NCBI GenBank assembly: GCA_031266095.1
Contig: JAISBR010000169.1
Location: 1-5,059 of the forward strand
DNA: 5,059 bases
From: Treponema sp.
Lineage (GTDB): Bacteria > Spirochaetota > Spirochaetia > Treponematales > Breznakiellaceae
Direction: 5' to 3'
The first letter of the stretch is position 1. Each line of letters starts with the position of its first letter. This document shows, piece after piece, positions 1 to 5,059 of this stretch. The position numbers and the translations under genes are program-made. The notes beneath the pieces are model-generated. The model did not search any database and was not told where the DNA came from. It worked only from the letters and a program-made list of their open reading frames with translations.

Positions 1-507
1 GGGAAAAGGCCATGAGGAACTTCCTTAACTTTGCCCTGCAGGATCCGGGCTTTGCCCGGGTTCCCGTCATGATCGACAGTTCCCGCTGGAATGTGATTGA
101 GGCGGGATTGAAGTGCGTCCAGGGGAAGTGCCTGGTACACTCCATCAGCCTGAAGGATGGACCGGAAGAATTTCTGCGCCGGGCCGAGCTTGCCCGTTCT
201 TACGGTGCGGCGGTGGTGGTTGCGCTGTACGATGAGCGGGGCCGGGCGGCGGATTATGAGCGGAATGTCGAGGCGGCCCGCCGGTCCTGGCAGTTGCTCC
301 GGGATTCGGGCTTTCCTGCCGGGGATATTGTGTTTGAGCCCGCCATTTCCGCGGAACACGCCCCGGATTTTATCCGCATCTGCGCCTGGATCCGGGATAA
401 CTGTCCGGGGGCGCAGATTATGGGCGGTGCCGGGGCCCTTTCCCCAGAGGGCATTTCTTCAACACGCCCGTGACGCGGGGCTTGGTATGGTTATTGCGGC
501 ACCATGA
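1..507 (+). pseudogene. metH: Decayed fragment of cobalamin-dependent methionine synthase, pterin-binding domain
   Basis: The reading frame is already open at the left edge (E-K-A before the Met at 12), so the 5' part lies outside the window. It matches the MetH methyltetrahydrofolate-binding domain: VPVMIDSSRWNVIEAGLKC, then HSISLKDG, YGAAVVVALYDERG, GFPAGDIVFEP and IMGGAGALS. In intact MetH this TIM-barrel domain presents methyltetrahydrofolate to cobalamin for methionine synthesis. Here the frame stops at TGA 471-473. The homology resumes one frame over at 454 (FLQHARDAGLGMVIAAP, like the FLYYAIRNGMDMGIVNAG segment of E. coli MetH) and ends at TGA 505-507. Ten bases (444-453) stand where about 16 codons are expected, which fits an out-of-frame deletion of roughly 38 bases. 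The conserved NSIS and DPN motifs read HSIS and EPA, and about nine residues around the ATGIEEH segment are absent, so it may have been a divergent paralogue before it broke. The family call is firm; pseudogene status is likely but rests on remembered family sequences. Confidence 0.8.
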
Positions 508-1586
508 CCAAAAAACACCGGGATTTACTCAATAGTTTTTTGCCCCTCATCAAAGAGGAAAAAATTTACCGGCGGATCTACCGGGAAAATCCCGAGTTGT
601 ATGCGAAACCCATCACCTTCGGCTGGAGCGAGATACTGGAACGTTACGGGAAAAAGAAGCTCCCCCCGGCGGCCCCGACCCAGATAAAGGAGATACTTTT
701 TTATGATGATTGTTTCCCGGAAAAAGATCTTTCCGTAACAGTTATCAGGCATCTGCGTTACACCCCTTCGTTTCTCCACTACCATTCATTCATTAAAATT
801 CTTTATGTGATGCGGGGAAGCTGCGTTCACATCAACAACGAGTATACCATCACCATAAAAGAAGGTGATTTTTGCATAGTGCCGCCCTATATCGTCAACA
901 GTACCTTCGCGGATCACGATGACGATATCGTTTTCAATATTCTCATTTCTTACGATACTTTTTCTACCGATTTTATGGGGCTGCTCACCGAGCATGACGC
1001 CATATCAGATTTTTTTTGGCAGCTCATATACCAGAAAAAGAACAGCCAGTTGCTTGTTTTTCAAAATATAAACGACCGCGTCCTTGACGAGATAATTTTA
1101 GATATAATCGGCGAATCGCTGTACGAACGGAAACCGAACAACATGCTGTTAAAAGGCTATATTATGCTGTTCTTTGGCAATGTACTGAAAAATCATATAC
1201 AGAACGTTGCTGTATACCGCAATATAAAAAAACATCATAAATGCATTGGGGATATTCTGGCGTATATCAACGAGAATGTCTCCAGCATTACCCTGCCAAT
1301 GCTTGCCGCCAGGTTTCAATTCAGTACCGCCTATATAAGCCGCCTGCTGCGGAAAGAAACAGGTTTAAGCTTCAGCCAGCTTTTACTGGAAGCGCGGCTC
1401 AGAATAGCGTCGGAAATGCTGGCCAATTCAAATTTGAAAATCAGTGAAATCATTGACGCTATTGGCTATCTGGAACCGAGCAGGTTCTACAAAAATTTCA
1501 AGAAAAAATACAAAATGACGCCCCTCTCTTACCGCAAAAACAAAGCCTTTCTTCTCCTCCCTTCCTCCCCTTCAAAAAGGTCATAA
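504..1586 (+). CDS. AraC-family transcriptional regulator with N-terminal cupin-like sensing domain
   Basis: A 360-residue DNA-binding regulator, probably controlling the sugar transporter genes that follow. Residues about 85-150 resemble the AraC ligand-binding cupin: HYH at 92-94, an ILYVMRGSC strand, then IKEGDFCIVPP. Residues about 248-346 are the AraC DNA-binding domain. The first helix-turn-helix lies near 262-284 (LAARFQFSTAYISRLLRKETG). The second lies near 312-334 (ISEIIDAIGYLEPSRFYKNFKKKYKMTP) and carries the family signature. ATG 504 is the most upstream possible start, because an in-frame TGA lies at 471-473 with no ATG, GTG or TTG between. The N-terminus MTKKHRDLL looks natural, but no Shine-Dalgarno sequence precedes it. 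The ATG overlaps the TGA of the metH remnant (ATGA). The gene is AT-richer than its neighbours (about 37 % GC over 1021-1260). Its last 13 residues (AFLLLPSSPSKRS) lie beyond the conserved domain and are encoded by a 28-base pyrimidine run. The specific ligand is unknown. Confidence 0.93.
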   Translation: MTKKHRDLLNSFLPLIKEEKIYRRIYRENPELYAKPITFGWSEILERYGKKKLPPAAPTQIKEILFYDDCFPEKDLSVTVIRHLRYTPSFLHYHSFIKILYVMRGSCVHINNEYTITIKEGDFCIVPPYIVNSTFADHDDDIVFNILISYDTFSTDFMGLLTEHDAISDFFWQLIYQKKNSQLLVFQNINDRVLDEIILDIIGESLYERKPNNMLLKGYIMLFFGNVLKNHIQNVAVYRNIKKHHKCIGDILAYINENVSSITLPMLAARFQFSTAYISRLLRKETGLSFSQLLLEARLRIASEMLANSNLKISEIIDAIGYLEPSRFYKNFKKKYKMTPLSYRKNKAFLLLPSSPSKRS

Positions 1587-1589
1587 AAA

Positions 1590-1675
1590 GCCATAATTTA
1601 CAGACATTTTCTTTTGAGGCCATGTGGAGTAAAATAACCCATATTATGGCGCAAGAAATAACGTTGCCATACAAC
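1590..1675. promoter_or_regulatory. Candidate operator region with repeated GCCATA elements upstream of the transporter operon
   Basis: The 102-base spacer between the regulator and the binding-protein gene carries GCCATA at 1590-1595 and 1666-1671, its reverse complement TATGGC at 1645-1650, and a near copy GCCATG at 1619-1624. GCCATAAT (1590-1597) and ATTATGGC (1643-1650) form a perfect 8-base inverted pair. CCATATTATGG (1639-1649) is a perfect palindrome around its central T, and GTTG-CCATA-CAAC (1663-1675) is a small inverted repeat. Such clustering in the only sizeable intergenic space fits regulator binding, presumably by the adjacent AraC protein; that link is inference. TATTAT at 1642-1647 could be a -10 element, but I see no convincing -35 at the right distance. 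Confidence 0.4.
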
Positions 1676-1677
1676 AC

Positions 1678-1684
1678 AGGAGGG
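1678..1684 (+). promoter_or_regulatory. Strong ribosome binding site of the binding-protein gene
   Basis: AGGAGGG lies four bases before ATG 1689 and is an almost perfect complement of the 16S rRNA 3' end. It fixes 1689 as the start in preference to ATG 1622, which opens a different, short frame without such a site. It contrasts with the regulator gene, which has no visible site. Confidence 0.85.
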
Positions 1685-1688
1685 AGAA

Positions 1689-3320
1689 ATGAGAGCATTA
1701 ACAAAGCGGATTTTGATCGTTTGTTTTACGCTGGTTTTGTCGGTGTCCGCGGTATATGCCGGGGGAAGGAGGCAGGAGAGTCAGTCCGGTACTTCCGCAT
1801 CAGGGCTGACGGATGTGACATTTGTCAGAAGCTCGGACGATACCATGGAAATTAACATCTTTTCAAAAATCCCCGAGACTTTTGAAGACAACCGCTGGTC
1901 AAAATTATACGCTGGCGAGCTTAATTACGCCGTCAAGTATCTGTGGATCTCCAAGGGGGCCGAACAGTACACCCAGAAATTCAACGCCGCCATAGCGGCG
2001 GGGGAGCTGCCGGATATCGTTCAGGTCAACAAAATTCAGCTTAAACAGCTTGTTGAAGCGGATCTGATCATCGATATTAAACCCTATTTTGATCAGTATG
2101 CCAGCGATCTTCTTAAGAGCATGATTGCCCAGGCGGGGAACCGCGCGGTGCAGGCAGCAACGATAAACAACGTCCAGTACGGTGTACCCTTGGTGGACTG
2201 CGATCTTGAAACGGCGCCCATGCTCTGGATAAGGCAGGATTGGCTTGAAAGAACCGGCAGGACGGCGCCCGCCACGCTGGACGAGCTTGAAAGCCTCGTC
2301 CTTGAATTTAACCGGATCGCGGGAAGCGGCGCCATAGGGGTCAATGTTCAGAAGGATATCTGGAACGATATTTTTGGCCTGCTCGGAATGTTTCAGGCTT
2401 ATGGCGCCTATCCCCTTTTCTGGGTAAAAACCGGTTCCCAGAGCCTGGGCTACGGTTCAGTCCAGCCAGGCATGAAAGAAGCCCTGGCGAGGGCCGCGCA
2501 ATGGTACCGGCAGGGTATTATAGACCGGGAATTCCTGGTAAAAGACGGAACCAAGGCCTCGGAAAGCAGCGTTGCCGGGAAAAACGGCCTCTTTTACGGG
2601 ACTCACGCCAACTCCCTTTGGCCCTTGCAGGATAACGTCAATAACGATCCGAACGCCGACTGGCTTCCCTACCCCATGCCAGCGCTGAGGAAAGACGGCG
2701 GCGTATCACCGGGTCTGCGTATGCTTACCTCAAACTGGTATGCCGTAAGCAAGAACTGCAGGCATCCGGAGGCGCTTATTAAAATGCTGAACCTTTATGT
2801 GGACAAGGTTTTTGATGAAAGGAATCAGGAGTATTCGTATTACGCAAATCCGGGCAACGGCCTTGAAGGGGTCTGGAGGCTCTCGCCGGTTTTTATGAAC
2901 AGCGCCAACAAGAACCAGGTAACGGCCACGAATATCGCCAAGCCCCTGGTGGATCATAATCCGGGCAGCCTCTGGGGCGAACAATTGACTATGTACGAGT
3001 ACAGCCAGCGGGCCGTAGACGGGGAGCGGGGTCTGTGGGGCTGGAACAGGGTCTTCGGCGCCAGGGGATCGCAGATGCTCCTGATGGACTACGAGAAGGC
3101 GGGCAGCTTTGTGTATGATGAATTTTTCGGGCCCCCCACGCCCACCATGACCGAACGAAAAACAACGCTGGACGCGATGCTTTCCGAAGCCTTTATCAAG
3201 ATCATTACGGGGGAAGCCGATATTTCGAGCTTTGATACGGTTGTCAGGCAGTGGGAAACCTCGGGCGGCGCGGCGATGACCAGGGAGATCAACGCCTGGT
3301 ACGCATCGTCGTCAAGGTAG
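1689..3320 (+). CDS. ABC transporter extracellular solute-binding protein (LplA-type, carbohydrate, CUT1 group)
   Basis: A 543-residue binding protein that should capture a sugar or oligosaccharide outside the inner membrane and deliver it to the two permeases encoded next. Residues 1-24 form a secretion signal: basic MRALTKR, a hydrophobic core to about 20, then a V-Y-A signal-peptidase-I site before GGRRQ. There is no lipobox cysteine at the cleavage site; the only cysteine in the signal (C12) sits in the hydrophobic core. So a freely periplasmic protein is predicted rather than the lipoprotein usual in Gram-positive relatives. Family features are LPDI at 107-110, YGVPL at 164-168, the LWIRQDWLERTGRTAPATLDEL segment (179-200) typical of family 1 binding proteins, and AVSKNCRHPEALIKMLN (352-368). 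The length fits the LplA/YtcQ group (about 500-560). The substrate cannot be told; known relatives take up plant-polysaccharide or alginate oligosaccharides. It lies 30 bases before the first permease gene and is probably co-transcribed with it. Confidence 0.92.
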   Translation: MRALTKRILIVCFTLVLSVSAVYAGGRRQESQSGTSASGLTDVTFVRSSDDTMEINIFSKIPETFEDNRWSKLYAGELNYAVKYLWISKGAEQYTQKFNAAIAAGELPDIVQVNKIQLKQLVEADLIIDIKPYFDQYASDLLKSMIAQAGNRAVQAATINNVQYGVPLVDCDLETAPMLWIRQDWLERTGRTAPATLDELESLVLEFNRIAGSGAIGVNVQKDIWNDIFGLLGMFQAYGAYPLFWVKTGSQSLGYGSVQPGMKEALARAAQWYRQGIIDREFLVKDGTKASESSVAGKNGLFYGTHANSLWPLQDNVNNDPNADWLPYPMPALRKDGGVSPGLRMLTSNWYAVSKNCRHPEALIKMLNLYVDKVFDERNQEYSYYANPGNGLEGVWRLSPVFMNSANKNQVTATNIAKPLVDHNPGSLWGEQLTMYEYSQRAVDGERGLWGWNRVFGARGSQMLLMDYEKAGSFVYDEFFGPPTPTMTERKTTLDAMLSEAFIKIITGEADISSFDTVVRQWETSGGAAMTREINAWYASSSR

Positions 3321-3350
3321 AGGCGGAAACGTAATTCTCCCGGAGGCGGT

Positions 3351-4265
3351 ATGCGCGTAAAAAAGAGATTTGGCAGATTACAGATGGAATTGCCGCTTCA
3401 TCTTATGCTGCTTCCGGGACTTGTTCTTGTCTTTATCTTTTCTTATATCCCTATGACCGGGATTATCATAGCGTTTCAAAAATTTATTCCCAGCAGGGGA
3501 ATGTTCGGGAAACAGCTCTGGATAGGGTTAGACAACTTCCGGTTTGTCCTGAGCCTGCCGGGTTTTACCCGATCGGTGATCAACACGGTTATTATCGCTT
3601 TTTCCAAAATTATCCTGGGGATGGTCGTACCGGTTTTTTTCGCCATACTGTTGAACGAAATGGCCTTGAAATGGCTTAAACGGGTTATCCAGACCATTAT
3701 CTATATGCCCTACTTCCTCTCCTGGGTTGTCCTTGGCGGTATCTTTATTGATATCCTTTCGCCTACCACCGGAATAGTTAACAGTTTTCTTTCCGCCCTT
3801 GGCCTTGAACCGGTTTTTTTCCTTGGGAGCAACAAATATTTCCGTCCCACATTGATTCTGACCCACGTCTGGAAAGAATTCGGCTACGGAACCATTGTTT
3901 ACCTGGCGGCCATTACCGGCATTGATCCGGCCCTGTACGAGGCGGCCACCATCGACGGCGCCAACCGGATGCAGCAAACCATACATGTTACCCTTGCGGG
4001 CCTGTGGATGACCATCATACTCATGGCCGTCCTGAGCCTTGGCAACGTGCTTAACGCCGGTTTCGATCAAGTGTACAACCTCTACAGCCCCATTGTTTAC
4101 GAAACCGGGGACATTATTGATACCTTTGTATACCGGCTCGGCCTTCTTGACGCCCAATACGGGGCGGCAACCGCCGTTGGCCTATTCAAATCCCTGGTAT
4201 CCTTTGTTTTTATCTCCGTTTCATATTTTGCGGCCTATAAATTTGCCGATTATCGTATTTTTTAG
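3351..4265 (+). CDS. ABC transporter permease, LplB type (first membrane subunit)
   Basis: A 304-residue inner-membrane permease of the binding-protein-dependent transport family that forms half of the sugar channel. About six membrane helices are visible near residues 17-41, 75-101, 117-135, 166-188, 218-237 and 273-296. The start LHLMLLPGLVLVFIFSYIPMTGIIIAFQ, the segment WIGLDNFRF and the ending FADYRIF are typical of LplB. The cytoplasmic EAA loop, which docks on the ATPase, is at 197-217 (E197-A-A, D202-G203). At the loop's usual I-x-L-P end it reads V-T-L-A, so the conserved proline is alanine (A216), and the following R-P-T common in relatives is W219-M-T. GGAGG at 3342-3346 lies four bases before the ATG and supports this start. 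The stop codon lies inside the Shine-Dalgarno sequence of the next permease gene, which points to coupled translation. A long antisense frame inside this gene is a shadow. Confidence 0.94.
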   Translation: MRVKKRFGRLQMELPLHLMLLPGLVLVFIFSYIPMTGIIIAFQKFIPSRGMFGKQLWIGLDNFRFVLSLPGFTRSVINTVIIAFSKIILGMVVPVFFAILLNEMALKWLKRVIQTIIYMPYFLSWVVLGGIFIDILSPTTGIVNSFLSALGLEPVFFLGSNKYFRPTLILTHVWKEFGYGTIVYLAAITGIDPALYEAATIDGANRMQQTIHVTLAGLWMTIILMAVLSLGNVLNAGFDQVYNLYSPIVYETGDIIDTFVYRLGLLDAQYGAATAVGLFKSLVSFVFISVSYFAAYKFADYRIF

Positions 4266-4269
4266 GAGG
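4264..4269 (+). promoter_or_regulatory. Ribosome binding site overlapping the upstream stop codon; decides a TTG start
   Basis: AGGAGG begins at the second base of the first permease's TAG stop (4263-4265) and lies five bases before TTG 4275. It is the best-placed signal for the next gene, whose frame has no ATG at the N-terminus. Ribosomes ending the first permease would sit on this site, so the two subunits are probably made in a coupled fashion. Confidence 0.8.
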
Positions 4270-4274
4270 ACAAA

Positions 4275-5059
4275 TTGCCGGCCGAAACAAAAAGCAGAAA
4301 GGTATTTCTTGTCTGCAACAGCATTTTCCTCTGTTTCATCGCCTTTTTATGCCTCTTTCCGTTGATCAATATCCTTGCCATCTCTTTTTCTTCCAGCTCC
4401 AGGGCGGCATCGGGGGCGGTAAAGCTCTGGCCCCTGGGTTTTAACCTGACCTCATACACCTATGTCTTTCAACGGGACGCCTTTTGGCGGGCGCTGATCC
4501 GATCGTTCCAGCGGGTTGCCCTGGGTGTTTCAATAAACATGTTTCTTACCATCATAACAGGTTATCCGCTTTCCAAGGAGAGGCGATCCTTCAGGCTGCG
4601 GACGGTTTATGTCTGGTTCTTTTTTATTACCATGCTTTTTTCGGGGGGCCTTATCCCCGGCTACCTTTTGATTCAAAACTTAAAACTTATGAATTCAATT
4701 TGGGCGCTGGTACTGCCTGGCGCGGTTCCTATTTTTAACACTATCCTTATGCTGAATTTTTTTAGGCAGATCCCCCGGGAGCTTGAGGAAGCTTCGCTTA
4801 TAGACGGCGCGAACCACTGGTCCACCCTGTGGCGTATCTACGTCCCCGTATCCATGCCGGCCATAGCGACCCTTACCTTGTTTGCCATTGTGTACCACTG
4901 GAATAGCTGGTTTGACGGCCTTATTTTTTCAAACTTCCCCGAAAAGTACCCGCTGCAATCGTATCTGCAGACCATTGTCATACAGCCGGATATTTCCCTT
5001 CTGGGCGGGGACGACTGGATGAACTTGCGGGATGTTTCCGACCGCACAATACGCTGCGC
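4275..5059 (+). CDS. ABC transporter permease, YtcP type (second membrane subunit), cut by the right edge
   Basis: The partner permease of the same importer; 261 residues are visible. The TTG start is chosen because AGGAGG sits five bases upstream and the encoded N-terminus (MPAETKSRKVFLVCN) leads straight into the first membrane helix. Helices are visible near residues 10-37, 80-98, 110-130, 142-162 and 197-215. Family features include LFPLINILAISFSS (27-40), LWPLGFNLTSY (51-61), FSGGLIPGYLLIQNLKLMNSIWALVLPGAV (122-151) and HWNSWFDGLIF (208-218). The EAA loop is intact (E171-E-A, D177-G178-A-N, then V190-P-V-S-M-P), unlike that of the first permease. The frame stays open to the window end at the DRTIR segment, which in relatives lies roughly 40-50 residues before the C-terminus. 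No ATPase gene follows within the window; the group usually shares an MsmX-type ATPase encoded elsewhere. Confidence 0.92.
   Translation, partial: MPAETKSRKVFLVCNSIFLCFIAFLCLFPLINILAISFSSSSRAASGAVKLWPLGFNLTSYTYVFQRDAFWRALIRSFQRVALGVSINMFLTIITGYPLSKERRSFRLRTVYVWFFFITMLFSGGLIPGYLLIQNLKLMNSIWALVLPGAVPIFNTILMLNFFRQIPRELEEASLIDGANHWSTLWRIYVPVSMPAIATLTLFAIVYHWNSWFDGLIFSNFPEKYPLQSYLQTIVIQPDISLLGGDDWMNLRDVSDRTIRC

Noticed and set aside
1614..1635. TTGAGG and TAAAAT as a promoter pair
   Set aside because: They are only 10 bases apart, far from the usual 16-18, so they do not form a standard promoter.
1622..1855. Short plus-strand frame starting at ATG 1622 ahead of the binding protein
   Set aside because: It has no Shine-Dalgarno sequence and runs out of frame into the binding-protein gene; the strong AGGAGGG belongs to ATG 1689.
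3337..3345. CTCC-GGAG inverted repeat covering the ribosome binding site of the first permease
   Set aside because: The arms are separated by one base, too few for a hairpin loop, so it cannot hide the site as a simple stem.
3528..4157. A 209-codon open frame on the minus strand inside the first permease gene
   Set aside because: It is exactly antisense to a clear LplB gene, its composition is that of a shadow frame, and I see no ribosome binding site or known domain.
4039..4365. Plus-strand frame of 108 codons spanning the end of the first permease and the start of the second
   Set aside because: It overlaps two convincing permease genes in another frame and shows no domain of its own.
4484..4738. 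Plus-strand frame of 84 codons starting with ATG
   Set aside because: It lies within the second permease gene, whose TTG-started frame has clear family motifs throughout.

Overview
The window looks like part of a bacterial accessory carbohydrate-uptake locus. It holds a degraded methionine-synthase fragment at the left edge. After it, all on the + strand, come an AraC-type regulator, an extracellular substrate-binding protein and two membrane permeases of an ABC importer (CUT1 group, LplA/LplB/YtcP type). The last gene runs off the right edge. The protein style (AraC regulator next to LplB/YtcP permeases, and a binding protein whose signal peptide ends in AGG rather than a lipobox) recalls host-associated spirochaetes such as gut treponemes. 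That is an impression from memory of such proteins, not a database result; a Firmicutes origin is less likely but not excluded.

Region 1-507 encodes the middle of a cobalamin-dependent methionine synthase (MetH) pterin-binding domain and is open at the left edge. Conserved residues are changed, about nine residues are missing in frame, and an out-of-frame deletion near 444-453 throws the rest into another frame, so it reads as a pseudogene. It is GC-rich (about 64 % over 121-360). The MetH-like homology runs right up to the start of the next gene.

Region 504-1586 encodes the AraC regulator, with an N-terminal cupin-like sensing domain and a C-terminal double helix-turn-helix. Part of it is AT-rich (about 37 % GC over 1021-1260), and it lacks a visible ribosome binding site. 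Region 1587-1688 is a 102-base spacer with repeated GCCATA elements in both orientations and a strong Shine-Dalgarno sequence. It is the natural place for the promoter and operator of the transporter genes.

Region 1689-5059 is the transporter: binding protein (1689-3320), first permease (3351-4265) and second permease (4275 to the edge, TTG start). Spacing is tight (30 and 9 bases), so these are very probably one transcript. The binding protein would capture an oligosaccharide outside the inner membrane and the two permeases would form the channel. The regulator probably senses a related sugar and controls the operon. No ATPase gene is visible; relatives of this transporter group commonly borrow a shared MsmX-type ATPase encoded elsewhere. 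The substrate cannot be read from the window. I saw no RNA genes, CRISPR array, insertion sequence or clear terminator. Nothing here looks like an undescribed system; the most unusual points are the metH/araC junction and a few departures from family consensus.
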